Shown here in pieces: positions 32,193 to 40,964 of a DNA stretch of 64,000 nt. The first letter of the stretch is position 1. Each line of letters opens with the position of its first letter. The stretch comes from Pseudomonas fluorescens (GTDB taxonomy: Bacteria > Pseudomonadota > Gammaproteobacteria > Pseudomonadales > Pseudomonadaceae): the NCBI RefSeq assembly GCF_001623525.1, contig NZ_CP015225.1:6460501-6524500 (forward strand). The letters are read 5' to 3'. Made by a program: the position numbers and the translations under genes. The notes beneath the pieces were generated by a model, which saw only the letters and a list, made by a program, of their open reading frames with translations, had not been told where the DNA came from and did no database searches.

Positions 32193-32414
32193 CCGGTCGT
32201 CCTCCTTGACGGTGCAGAAGAGAAGAGTAGTCGCCGCATTTCTGCCGCGGCGTGTGTTTTCTTTTCCGGATAAGTCGTCGTAAAGGAACAGGTTCAGCCT
32301 GTGTTCAGGTTTGTCTCGCAAGCGCTTGTTCTTGCCATGATTTTTTAGCGTTTTAAAGCGTCAAGCGGTGTATGATTGCGCCCGTCAGCCCCGCCGGGGC
32401 TTTGGAATATATCC
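32193..32414. other. Divergent promoter region toward mgtE
   Basis: This AT-rich segment carries a GCCCCGCCGGGGC hairpin at about 32388 and a TATGAT that could be the -10 element of mgtE. No gene is recognised. Confidence 0.4.
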
Positions 32415-32474
32415 ATGGACTTACCCAGTAGTTACTCAATATTAAGTTTTGCCAATCATGAATTAACTGATTGA
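32415..32474 (+). CDS. Possible leader peptide upstream of mgtE
   Basis: A 19-codon frame (MDLPSSYSILSFANHELTD) lies in the mgtE leader and stops 40 bases before the mgtE start. The ribosome site is weak. It is reported as a possibility only. Confidence 0.25.
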   Translation: MDLPSSYSILSFANHELTD

Positions 32475-32514
32475 TGCTTCCGGCGTGCTCCACTGCTGGG
32501 AGTGGAGTTCGCCT

Positions 32515-33957
32515 ATGACCCAAGTAGAAGTAAAAAAAACGCAGGAAAGCCTTCAGGATCGTCTCGCTCAAGTCGTTGAGCTGCTGCAGCGCCAGCGGGT
32601 CGTCGAAGACCTGACGCATCGCCAGGAAGGTCCGCATCATGACCGGGTCGAGAACCTGGTCCACCGGCAGAATCTCGTCGAGCTGCAACGCAAGCTCGAT
32701 GACCTGCACTCCGCCGACGTCGCCTACATTCTTGAAGCCTTGCCACTGGAAGAGCGTCTGACGGTCTGGCAGTTGGTCAAGGCTGATCGCGACGGTGACA
32801 TCCTGCTCGAAGTGTCGGACTCGGTTCGGGAAACCCTGATCGCCGACATGGATGATCACGAGTTGCTGGCGGCGGCCAAGGAAATGGACGCCGACGAACT
32901 CGCCGACCTTGCGCCCGAACTGCCGCGGGACGTTGTCCACGAACTGATGGAAGCCCTCGACGGCCAGCAGCGCGAGCGTGTGCGCTCGGCGTTGTCCTAT
33001 GACGAGGAGCAGGTCGGTGCGCTGATGGACTTCGAGATGGTGACGATCCGTGAGGACGTCAGCCTTGAAGTGGTCTTGCGCTACCTGCGTCGCCTCAAGG
33101 AACTGCCGGGGCATACTGACAAACTGTTTGTGGTCGACTACGGCGGCGTGCTCAAGGGCGTGCTGCCCATCAAGCGCCTGCTCGTCAATGATCCGGAAAA
33201 ACAGGTGGCCGAGGTGATGGCCAGCGATCCGGTGAGTTTCCACCCGGACGAAGACGCCTACGATGCGGCCCAGGCATTCGAACGTTATGACTTGATTTCG
33301 GCACCTGTGGTCGACAAGAACGGCAAGCTGATCGGCCGTCTGACCATCGATGAGATGGTCGACTTGATTCGTGAGGAAAGCGAAAGCGAAGTTCTCAACA
33401 TGGCCGGTCTGCGCGAAGAAGAAGACATCTTCGCCTCGGTCTGGAAGTCCCTGCGTAACCGCTGGGCCTGGCTGGCGATCAACCTGATCACGGCGTTTGT
33501 CGCTTCCCGGGTCATCGGCCTGTTCGAAGGCTCCATCGAGAAGCTGGTGGCGCTCGCGGCGCTGATGCCCATCGTCGCCGGTATCGGTGGCAACTCCGGT
33601 AACCAGACCATCACCATGATCGTCCGTGCCATGGCACTGGACCAGGTCAGCACCGGCAATACCTCGCGATTGATGCGCAAGGAGCTCGCGGTTTCCTTGA
33701 TCAACGGCGTGATTTGGGGGGGAGTGATTGGTGTGGTGGCTTATCTGCTTTATGGCAGTTGGTCGCTGGGGGTGGTCATGACGGCCGCAATGACGCTCAA
33801 CCTGCTGCTGGCGGCATTGATGGGGGTCTTGATCCCCATGACCCTGGCCCGCATGGGGCGCGATCCTGCCATGGGCGCCAGTGTCATGATTACCGCGGTG
33901 ACTGACAGCGGCGGGTTCTTCATTTTCCTGGGGTTGGCGACGATTTTCCTGCTCTGA
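32515..33957 (+). CDS. mgtE: Magnesium transporter MgtE
   Basis: This 480-residue Mg2+ channel of the inner membrane has an N-terminal MgtE-N superhelical domain (about 40-160), two CBS domains (about 160-285) and five C-terminal membrane helices with the pore segment PIVAGIGGNSGNQTITMIVRA. The CBS region senses cytosolic Mg2+ and gates the pore. The ATG at 32515 is used because the upstream residues are not conserved. In P. aeruginosa MgtE also affects type III secretion, which cannot be inferred here. Confidence 0.94.
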   Translation: MTQVEVKKTQESLQDRLAQVVELLQRQRVVEDLTHRQEGPHHDRVENLVHRQNLVELQRKLDDLHSADVAYILEALPLEERLTVWQLVKADRDGDILLEVSDSVRETLIADMDDHELLAAAKEMDADELADLAPELPRDVVHELMEALDGQQRERVRSALSYDEEQVGALMDFEMVTIREDVSLEVVLRYLRRLKELPGHTDKLFVVDYGGVLKGVLPIKRLLVNDPEKQVAEVMASDPVSFHPDEDAYDAAQAFERYDLISAPVVDKNGKLIGRLTIDEMVDLIREESESEVLNMAGLREEEDIFASVWKSLRNRWAWLAINLITAFVASRVIGLFEGSIEKLVALAALMPIVAGIGGNSGNQTITMIVRAMALDQVSTGNTSRLMRKELAVSLINGVIWGGVIGVVAYLLYGSWSLGVVMTAAMTLNLLLAALMGVLIPMTLARMGRDPAMGASVMITAVTDSGGFFIFLGLATIFLL

Positions 33958-34005
33958 GTCGCTCATCGAGAAACCCGCCTGTTTGGCGTAATACTGTCCA
34001 CATAG

Positions 34006-34049
34006 AAAAAACGGCGCTTCTTTCAGAAATGAGAGGCGCCGTTTTTTTT
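34006..34049. terminator. Bidirectional terminator between mgtE and the LysE gene
   Basis: The stem AAAACGGCGC...GCGCCGTTTT with A and T runs on both sides lies between convergent genes. Confidence 0.85.
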
Positions 34050-34073
34050 GCGTTTCTTTTGGTTTGCGGGGCG

Positions 34074-34688
34074 TCAAGAACCAAAGACTAACGCCAGTCG
34101 TGCAGCCAGTAGCACAAAGGCTGCCGAGAATAGCCGGCGTATCCACTGCAACACGGATGGACGCTCCAGAACATGGCGGCGCATCGATGCGCAGAGCACG
34201 CCATAGATGACGAAGACGACAAGGGTGATCGCCATGAAGATGAAGCTCAGTTGCAACATGCGCCACATGGCATCCGTTTCTCCTGGCGCGAGAAATTGCG
34301 GTAGAAAGGCCAGGAAAAAAATCGACAGTTTTGGATTCAGCAGATTGACCAAGATGCCCGAAAAAATCACCGCGCCGTTCGAACGTGGGGTCTTGTGCGG
34401 ATCAATATGCAATGCCCCATGGCTCTGGAGCGTGCTCCATGCCATCCACAGCAGGTAAGCGACGCCAAGGTACGTGATGATCTCGAAGGCCGGTGGGCTT
34501 GTGTGCAGCAGTGCAGCGAGGCCCGTGATGGCTGCCAGCATGTGCGGCACGATCCCCAGCGTACAACTCAATGCCGCTACCACGCTTGCGCGCCAGCCCC
34601 GGGCCAGGCCGGCTGCCACTGTATAGACCACGCCAGTGCCAGGCGAGGCCGCCACGATCAGGGAAGTGATAAAAAATTCGAGGTTCAT
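34074..34688 (-). CDS. LysE-family amino-acid exporter
   Basis: The 204-residue protein has about six membrane segments and the RhtB/LysE signature near the start (LIVAASPGTGVVYTVAAGLARGWRA). It exports amino acids or related metabolites across the inner membrane. It lies 79 bases downstream of an AraC-type regulator on the same strand, its likely controller. Substrate is unknown. Confidence 0.85.
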   Translation of the reverse strand: MNLEFFITSLIVAASPGTGVVYTVAAGLARGWRASVVAALSCTLGIVPHMLAAITGLAALLHTSPPAFEIITYLGVAYLLWMAWSTLQSHGALHIDPHKTPRSNGAVIFSGILVNLLNPKLSIFFLAFLPQFLAPGETDAMWRMLQLSFIFMAITLVVFVIYGVLCASMRRHVLERPSVLQWIRRLFSAAFVLLAARLALVFGS

Positions 34689-34767
34689 GCGACGCCGACC
34701 TTGGCAGTTGTGAAGTCTCCAGCCTGCCTGCTGTGAGGAGGGGCGTCTTGAACGAAATTGCAGGTTG

Positions 34768-35580
34768 CTACGGGTGTCCTTGCCGGGCGTACATGCCCGG
34801 TGAGAATCCAAAGCTGCGCACGAAGCATCGAGTCATATGGCTCTGATCGGCGAAACCGCTGGCCAGGGACGCATCGGCCAGCGGCATGCCTGCAGCGATC
34901 AGTTGTCGTGCTCGGTGGATGCGTCGTTGCATCAGATAGGCGTGGGGTGTCAAACCGGTCAGGCGGGTGAAGGCGCGTACCAATTGAAAGCGGCTTAAAT
35001 CGGCCTCCCTGGCGAGCAGGGCAAGCGACATGGACGACTGCGGATCGTCGTCGATCAAGGCTTTTGCACGGTTTGCCGCGACCTTCGGCAAACACGATAT
35101 CGGCATGGAGCGATCCAGCAAATGTTCGAGCAAAAGCACGAGCGTTTCTTCGATCTTCAGGTGAGCGCCAAATTCCTCGGCTTGAGCGAGGGTTTGATAC
35201 AAAGTGCGGAACAATTCTGCCGCATGGGGGCTTTGCAGCACCGGATAAGCGAATTCCTGGGCACAGATGCCTCCATCGTTCTCCATATCCTTGAATGCCT
35301 GCGCAATCAGCAGCGGGTCGAAATACAGCATCTGCCAACGACGCGTTCCGTTTCCGATGGGCGCGCCGTCATGCACTTCGGCCGGATTGACCGATATAAG
35401 GTCGCCAGCCATCGCTTCTACCTGGCCTCGGCCGCTGGCTGAACGTTGCGCCCCGCGCACAAGCAAGCCAATGCCAAAATGTTCGTGCATATGCCGGACG
35501 AACGTTCGATCTGAATCGGCCTCGACGATTTCCACGCCCAGCCCTGGAATTCTTTGGATCTTGAATGCGTGACCTGTCAT
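34768..35580 (-). CDS. AraC-family transcriptional regulator
   Basis: This 270-residue protein has an N-terminal cupin (HMHEHFGIGLLVRGAQR) and a C-terminal AraC HTH (LAREADLSRFQLVRAFTRLTGLTPHAYLMQRRI). The ATG at 35580 follows a GGAGG element; an upstream ATG at 35592 is less likely. This type commonly sits beside LysE exporters and activates them. Confidence 0.85.
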   Translation of the reverse strand: MTGHAFKIQRIPGLGVEIVEADSDRTFVRHMHEHFGIGLLVRGAQRSASGRGQVEAMAGDLISVNPAEVHDGAPIGNGTRRWQMLYFDPLLIAQAFKDMENDGGICAQEFAYPVLQSPHAAELFRTLYQTLAQAEEFGAHLKIEETLVLLLEHLLDRSMPISCLPKVAANRAKALIDDDPQSSMSLALLAREADLSRFQLVRAFTRLTGLTPHAYLMQRRIHRARQLIAAGMPLADASLASGFADQSHMTRCFVRSFGFSPGMYARQGHP

Positions 35581-35702
35581 GCAGGCCTCCATGCCCTCAC
35601 TTTTTAGAGGATCAATTTAGCATTACGGCCATGGATCAGCAGTGGTGTTGGTTCGATGGCTCTATGAGTGCTTGAAAAGCAGGCTGAGGCCAAACGCCAG
35701 GC

Positions 35703-35728
35703 AAAAAAAGCCAGCACGAGGCTGGCTT
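35703..35728 (-). terminator. Rho-independent terminator of amrZ
   Basis: The stem AAGCCAGC/GCTGGCTT has a T run on the minus strand, 17 bases after the amrZ stop. Confidence 0.85.
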
Positions 35729-35744
35729 GAGTATTTTGGGGCTA

Positions 35745-36071
35745 TCAGGTCGCGTCTGCGGCCATTTCTGCGTCATGGGCAATCAGCGAAACGAGGGCGT
35801 TCTGCTGGCGATGGGAGAGTTGTCGGAAGCGTTGAAGCAGTTCGCGCTCATGCAATGACAGCTCTGGACTGTCCAGGCGCATGCTCAACTCTTCACCCAA
35901 CGCGCCTTCCTGAATAAGGCTTTGCTCAAGACGCGCGATGATTTCAGAGTTCATGCTGCGGTGATGATTGCGAGCCACTTCGGCAATGCGTTCCCGCATT
36001 CCGTCTGGCAGACGTACGACGAACTTGTCAGCCGTACGGCTGGAATAAATTGCCTGTTTCAATGGGCGCAT
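35745..36071 (-). CDS. amrZ: Ribbon-helix-helix regulator AmrZ (AlgZ)
   Basis: This 108-residue Arc-family protein is very close to P. aeruginosa Amr[44 protein letters not shown] (RHH domain, about residues 10-55) and a C-terminal tetramerisation region. AmrZ controls alginate, motility, exopolysaccharide and cyclic-di-GMP genes; in P. fluorescens it represses motility. No clear ribosome site was found, but the start matches the family. The flagellar cluster lies 6 kb away. Confidence 0.95.
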   Translation of the reverse strand: MRPLKQAIYSSRTADKFVVRLPDGMRERIAEVARNHHRSMNSEIIARLEQSLIQEGALGEELSMRLDSPELSLHERELLQRFRQLSHRQQNALVSLIAHDAEMAADAT

Positions 36072-36597
36072 ATATTTAACCGGTTAGTTCAGGGGAGCGG
36101 TTCTCGGGATTGGCCGCAGGATGTCGATAGGACAAGCTCCATTGCCAAATGTTCAACCTGAATTGTTAAGAGGCCCGCATCATGCCTCAAAATTGCCAGA
36201 TCATTGGCGCCAATTCTGTGACAAATTCTGATCGGGGTAAAGGCGTTCTGCCAGTATCCTTCATCAAAAAATGCGGACTGGTTGGTAAAAAACAACAGGT
36301 TCGCATTTGTGACCGTCGAATTGTGTCTATGTGCCATACCGTCTGGCGGATAACGGAAATGGACAAAAACCTGTGCCATCCCTGTCTTGTACAGGATAGT
36401 GGCAAATGGCCGATTTACTAGGATGAGCGAGCCAGGACAGATGAATGGCGGCCCGCGCTCGGCGTCCAGAATCTGCCAGCCTTACAGGGGAGTACTATTT
36501 GCCTACACTTAAAAAGCCATGGGCGACATGACAAACGCAGGGCAGGTCGTTAACATGCACGCCGTCCTGCGCACCGCATCTCTTGTGGTCGACTCGT
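36072..36597. other. Long amrZ upstream region
   Basis: These 526 bases precede amrZ and the tRNA-Arg(CCT). Short frames on both strands (for example 36089-36379) have no ribosome site or family resemblance. The lower GC content and length suggest an extended regulatory region for amrZ. I could not assign a promoter. Confidence 0.45.
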
Positions 36598-36674
36598 GTC
36601 TCAGTAGCTCAATTGGATAGAGCATCCCCCTCCTAAGGGGAAGGTTGGCAGTTCGAACCTGCCCTGGGACACCA
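36598..36674 (+). tRNA. tRNA-Arg(CCT)
   Basis: A 77-base tRNA with anticodon CCT in the loop after TCCCC. The acceptor stem GTCTCAG/CTGGGAC closes it with discriminator A, and CCA is encoded. tRNA-Arg(CCT) genes are common integration sites, but no integrase is nearby. Confidence 0.95.
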
Positions 36675-36749
36675 TATTAATCAAAGATTTAGCGAATTTT
36701 TGCCCTGCTCTCGTTTTTTTTCCTGATCCCCACTTCTTAATGCATTCTT

Positions 36750-36842
36750 TGTGGCGAGGGAGCTTGCTCCCGCTCGGTTGCGCAGCAGCCGCCAAAAAAC
36801 GGGGCCGCTGCGCGGCCCAGCGGGAGCAAGCTTTCTCGCCAC
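36750..36842. repeat. REP doublet (inverted pair)
   Basis: A compact pair of the main family. The right arm has GCTTTCTCGCC instead of GCTCCCTCGCC, a degenerate copy. Confidence 0.85.
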
Positions 36843-37098
36843 GGTCTGATTTTCTGCACTCGGTTTTCCCTACAGCTTCCCCTTAACGGAACGCCATCTG
36901 CTGCCGATAACCCGATGAGCCCGGTTGTCTCCTGCGTTTTGGCTCGCAATGTGCGTCACGACACAGCCAGGCCAAGCGATTGCTGAAATCCCTTGAACGT
37001 TGCTGGCTGGTGGCTATCATCTGCGCGCCTCGGGCTTGTGACACGGCGTTTCGTTGTTATGCCATTGGGTTATTTTTTTACTTGCCTGGACATCCTCG

Positions 37099-38706
37099 AT
37101 GCTGGCGTACCACCAAAAAAGTTTTCTGATCGTCGATGATTTCTCGGATTTCCGCAGTTCGATCCGGTCCATGCTGCGTGAGCTGGGCGTCAAGGACGTG
37201 GACACCGCCGACACCGGTGAAGTGGCGCTGCGCATGTGCTCGCAGAAGCGTTATGACTTCATCTTGCAGGACTATCACCTGGGCGATGGGCGCAAGAATG
37301 GCCAGCAGGTGCTGGAAGACCTGATGGTCGAGAAGCTGATCAGCCATGAAAGTGTGTTTCTCATGGTGACCGCCGAGACCAGCCAGGCGATGGTGCTCAG
37401 TGCCCTGGAGCATGAGCCCGATGCGTACCTGACCAAACCGTTCAACCGCTCCGGCCTGGCCCAGCGGCTGGAGCGGTTGGAGCAGCGCAAGACCCTGCTC
37501 AAGCCGATCCTGCAAGCCCTCGATCGTGGCAAGCCGATGGACGTGCTCAATGCCTGCATCGCCTTGTGCAAGCAGGACCCGCGCTACGGGCCGTTGTGCC
37601 TGCGTTATCGGGCCGATGCGTTGCGCGACCTGAATCAGAACGAGGCCCTGGAGCGTCTGTACAACTCCATCCTCGCGGATCGCCCGTTGCCGTGGGCCTA
37701 CGCGGGGCTGGGCAAGTTGATGTTCAAGCGTGGCCAGGTGGGGCAGGCCAAGGCCGTTTATGAAAAAGCCCTGAAAGTCTTTCCGATGATGCCGGCGTTG
37801 TACGACGGTATGGCCGAAGTGTTGATGGCCGAAGGTGACACCAAGCAGGCGCAGCACGTGCTGGAAGAGGCGGTGCGCTTGTCGCCGCTGGCGGTGCGCC
37901 GCCAGTCGTTGCTGGGCAAGTTGGCGATGACCAACGAAGACTACGACACGGCTTCCCGGGCTTATCGCCAGGCGGTCGGGCAGGGCGCGCAGTCGCGCTT
38001 CAAGGATCCGGAAAGCAACCTCGGCCTGGCCCATGCGCTGATCAGCAAGGGCAGCGAAAAAGGCCTTGATACCCGGACCCGGCTGGAGATCAACACCACC
38101 CTCAGTGCCGTGGCGAAGGAGAACCTCAATGACCCGGGTTTGCAGGTCCGGGCGCGGCTGATGAAGGCCACCAGCCTGTTGCTCAACGATGCCGAAACCG
38201 CCGAGAAGCTCACCGAACAGGCTTTGCAGCGCCTCGATGGCATGGAGCAATTCATGAGCGCCGAGGCCGCGTTGCTGGTGGCCAAGCAGTTACAAATGCT
38301 TGGCCAGGCCAGCGCCGGCGAGTCGATGCTCAAGAACTGCGCGGAAATCTACGGTGATGACCCGACGGTGATGCAAGGCATCGCCAAGCTGACCGACGAT
38401 CCGAACATTCTCAATCAAGGCAATGCCGCCGCCGAGCTGAACCGCGAAGGCGTGCGGGTCTACAAGACCGGCGCGTTGCCGGAGGCGCGGGAGCTGTTCC
38501 GCCGCGCCCTGAAGATGCAACCGAAGAACATCAGTATTGCCCTGAACATGGCGCAATCGCTGCTGCATGGCACCGACACCAGCGTGGAGTCGGAACTGCT
38601 GCAGGAGTGTCGCGCCTGCCTGAAACTGGTGGGCATGATGCCCGACACCGATGCGCGTTTTGCGCGTTATCAAAAACTGCGAAGCAAGGCATTTGGCGAT
38701 GAATGA
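37099..38706 (+). CDS. Response regulator with TPR repeats
   Basis: This 535-residue protein begins with a receiver domain (FLIVDDFSDFRSSIRSML; phospho-acceptor Asp in ILQDYHLGDG; conserved Thr and Lys in MVTAETS and LTKPF). It continues with about 400 residues of TPR-type helical repeats (GLGKLMFKRGQVGQAKAVYEKALKV and others). It has no DNA-binding domain, so output should be by protein-protein contact. Its stop overlaps the start of the adjacent histidine kinase gene by eight bases, indicating a coupled two-component pair. Confidence 0.88.
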   Translation: MLAYHQKSFLIVDDFSDFRSSIRSMLRELGVKDVDTADTGEVALRMCSQKRYDFILQDYHLGDGRKNGQQVLEDLMVEKLISHESVFLMVTAETSQAMVLSALEHEPDAYLTKPFNRSGLAQRLERLEQRKTLLKPILQALDRGKPMDVLNACIALCKQDPRYGPLCLRYRADALRDLNQNEALERLYNSILADRPLPWAYAGLGKLMFKRGQVGQAKAVYEKALKVFPMMPALYDGMAEVLMAEGDTKQAQHVLEEAVRLSPLAVRRQSLLGKLAMTNEDYDTASRAYRQAVGQGAQSRFKDPESNLGLAHALISKGSEKGLDTRTRLEINTTLSAVAKENLNDPGLQVRARLMKATSLLLNDAETAEKLTEQALQRLDGMEQFMSAEAALLVAKQLQMLGQASAGESMLKNCAEIYGDDPTVMQGIAKLTDDPNILNQGNAAAELNREGVRVYKTGALPEARELFRRALKMQPKNISIALNMAQSLLHGTDTSVESELLQECRACLKLVGMMPDTDARFARYQKLRSKAFGDE

Positions 38707-39391
38707 CAGCGAACAGGTCCTCGATTTTTCCACGGTGATCGCATCGACCGTGCACGACATGAAGAACTCCCTGACCTTGCTCATGCAGACGCATACGCAA
38801 TGGCTTGAGCGCTTGCCCGACGCCGAGCGCCAGACCTCGGAGCAAGGCGTCATCGAGTTCGAATTCGCCCATCTCAATGGTTTGCTGGTGCAACTGCTGG
38901 GGCTGTACAAGCTCGGTGTCAACCAGTTGCCGCTGCACCCGGCCTACCATGAGCTGGATGACTTCATCGAGGCGCAACTGGCCGGCCATCAGGACGTGTT
39001 CCGCAGTCGCGGGATCATGGTCACCTATGAAGTCGATCCGCTCAGCCCCTTGGGTTTTTTCGACCGTGAACTGATTGCTTCGGTGCTCGACAATTGCATC
39101 AATAATGCCATTCGCCATGCGCGCCAGGCGCTGCTGATCAGTGTGAGCGACGAGGCCGGGCAACTGGTGCTGACCCTCAATGACGACGGCGAAGGTTACC
39201 CGCCTGAGATGATCGAGCGTCAGGCCGAGTACGTGCAAGGCATCAACCACAGCAGCGGCAGCACCGGGCTGGGTCTGTACTTCGCCGCGCGGATCGCCAG
39301 GCTGCACCAGCGCGGCGGCGTGAGCGGGCGTACCGAGATTGCCAATGGCGGTGTGTTGGGTGGTGGGGTGTTCCGGCTTTACTTGCCTTGA
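38699..39391 (+). CDS. Soluble sensor histidine kinase (no sensor domain)
   Basis: This 230-residue kinase has a degenerate H-box (STVHDMKNSLTLL, His19), an N-box (ASVLDNCINNAIRHA), G1 (DDGEGYP) and G2 (GSTGLGLYFAARIA). There is no transmembrane segment or recognisable sensory domain, so it is cytosolic and must receive its signal through another protein. It overlaps the TPR response regulator gene, its probable partner. The pathway controlled is unknown. Confidence 0.88.
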   Translation: MNDSEQVLDFSTVIASTVHDMKNSLTLLMQTHTQWLERLPDAERQTSEQGVIEFEFAHLNGLLVQLLGLYKLGVNQLPLHPAYHELDDFIEAQLAGHQDVFRSRGIMVTYEVDPLSPLGFFDRELIASVLDNCINNAIRHARQALLISVSDEAGQLVLTLNDDGEGYPPEMIERQAEYVQGINHSSGSTGLGLYFAARIARLHQRGGVSGRTEIANGGVLGGGVFRLYLP

Positions 39392-39550
39392 GCGTGCGCT
39401 CATAAATACGCAGCCCCCACAAATCCCCACACGGAATCTCACATTCCCGCGCTCGGTGTTTATTGTCTGTGGGTGCTTGATATTCCGAACAGCCGAAGCC
39501 TATTTTGTACGGGTTGCCGTTCGCGGCTCGCACATAACAAGGATTGCGTC

Positions 39551-40894
39551 ATGACGACCGATGGCCAGCGTTCACTCGCGCAGCGACTGACGGGCATTGA
39601 TGAGATTGAATGTGTCACGCCGGATTTGAATGGCGTGCCGCGGGGCAAGGTAATGACCGCTGAGGGTTTCCTCGAAGGCCGGCGGTTGCAGTTGGCGCGG
39701 GGCGTGCTGCTGCAATGCATCATGGGCGGTTATCCGCCGTCGCGTTTCTACGGCAGCGACGACGGCGACCTGGCGCTGGTGGCCGATCCGAAACAGATTC
39801 ATCGCCTGCCTTGGAGCCAGCAGCCCCGTGCCCTGGCGATCTGCGATGCCGACGAGTTGACCGGTGAAAGCTCCCGGCTCTCGACGCGCGGCCAGCTCAA
39901 GGCCGTTGTCGCGCGCTATGCCGCCCTTGGCCTGGCGCCGGTGGTGGCGACCGAACTGGAATTTTTCGTGTTCGCCCCCAATCCGGACCCGACCCAGCCG
40001 TTCCAGCCGCCGATGGGCCTGGATGGTCGTCGCGAAGACGGCCATTCGGCGTTCAGCGTCAGCTCCAACAATGGCCTGCGCCCGTTCTTCAGTGAAGTCT
40101 ATGCCTGCATGGCGGCGCTGGGCCTGCCTCGCGATACCTTCATGCATGAAATGGGCGTAAGCCAGTTCGAGATCAATCTGCTGCACGGCGATCCGCTGTT
40201 GCTGGCCGACCAGACGTTCCTGTTCAAGCACCTGCTCAAGGAAGTGGCCCTCAAGCACGGCCTGACGGTGGTCTGCATGGCCAAGCCCCTGGCCCACACG
40301 CCGGGCAGTTCGATGCACATCCATCAGAGCGTCGTCGAGGAGGGCAGCGGTCGTAACGTCTTCAGCGACGAAGCGGGCGAACCGACGGCCGCGTTCCGGC
40401 ATTTCATCGGGGGGCAACAGGCGTGCCTGGCGGACTTCACCGCGCTGTTCGCGCCGAACGTGAATTCCTACCAGCGCCTGTGCCACCCGTTCGCCTCGCC
40501 GAACAATGCCTGCTGGTCCCATGACAACCGTTCGGCCGGGTTGCGGATTCCTGCCAGTTCGCCGGTGGCCCGGCGGGTCGAGAACCGCTTGCCGGGAGCC
40601 GATGCCAACCCCTACCTGGCGATTGCCGCCAGCCTGGCCGCCGGGCTGTATGGGATTGAACATCGGCTGGAGCCGAGCGCGGCGATCCAGGGTGAATTCG
40701 AAGTGCCGGATAATCTGTCGCTGCCATGTACCTTGCATGCCGCCTTGGAGCGTCTGAAGCGTAGTCATCTGGCGAAGGAACTGTTTGGTACGGAGTTCAT
40801 CGAAGGCTACATCGCCTCCAAGACCCTGGAGCTGACCAGCTTCTTCGATGAAATCACGCCTTGGGAGCGACGTGTCCTCGCGGCCCAGGCATAA
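39551..40894 (+). CDS. Glutamine synthetase-family ligase (gamma-glutamylpolyamine synthetase-like)
   Basis: This 447-residue protein has the glutamine synthetase beta-Grasp region (residues about 15-110) and catalytic motifs (TELEFFVF, HEMGVSQFEINLLHGDP, KPLAHTPGSSMHIHQSV, RIPASSP). Its divergence from GlnA and its length fit the PuuA/SpuI/PauA group that glutamylates putrescine and other amines. The substrate is not determined. An MFS transporter follows by 70 bases and may import or export the related compound. Confidence 0.85.
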   Translation: MTTDGQRSLAQRLTGIDEIECVTPDLNGVPRGKVMTAEGFLEGRRLQLARGVLLQCIMGGYPPSRFYGSDDGDLALVADPKQIHRLPWSQQPRALAICDADELTGESSRLSTRGQLKAVVARYAALGLAPVVATELEFFVFAPNPDPTQPFQPPMGLDGRREDGHSAFSVSSNNGLRPFFSEVYACMAALGLPRDTFMHEMGVSQFEINLLHGDPLLLADQTFLFKHLLKEVALKHGLTVVCMAKPLAHTPGSSMHIHQSVVEEGSGRNVFSDEAGEPTAAFRHFIGGQQACLADFTALFAPNVNSYQRLCHPFASPNNACWSHDNRSAGLRIPASSPVARRVENRLPGADANPYLAIAASLAAGLYGIEHRLEPSAAIQGEFEVPDNLSLPCTLHAALERLKRSHLAKELFGTEFIEGYIASKTLELTSFFDEITPWERRVLAAQA

Positions 40895-40964
40895 CGAACC
40901 GTCGCATTCGGGCTATCTTCAACAGGTAGCCCTTACTCACCTCAAGGAGCCGCTCGGAACGCCG

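Noticed and set aside
36089..36379. 96-codon minus-strand frame upstream of amrZ
   Set aside because: No ribosome binding site, signal peptide or recognisable motif; the region looks regulatory.
36598..36842. tRNA-Arg(CCT) as an attachment site for a genomic island
   Set aside because: No integrase, direct repeat of the tRNA end or foreign-looking gene block follows it; only a REP doublet is found.
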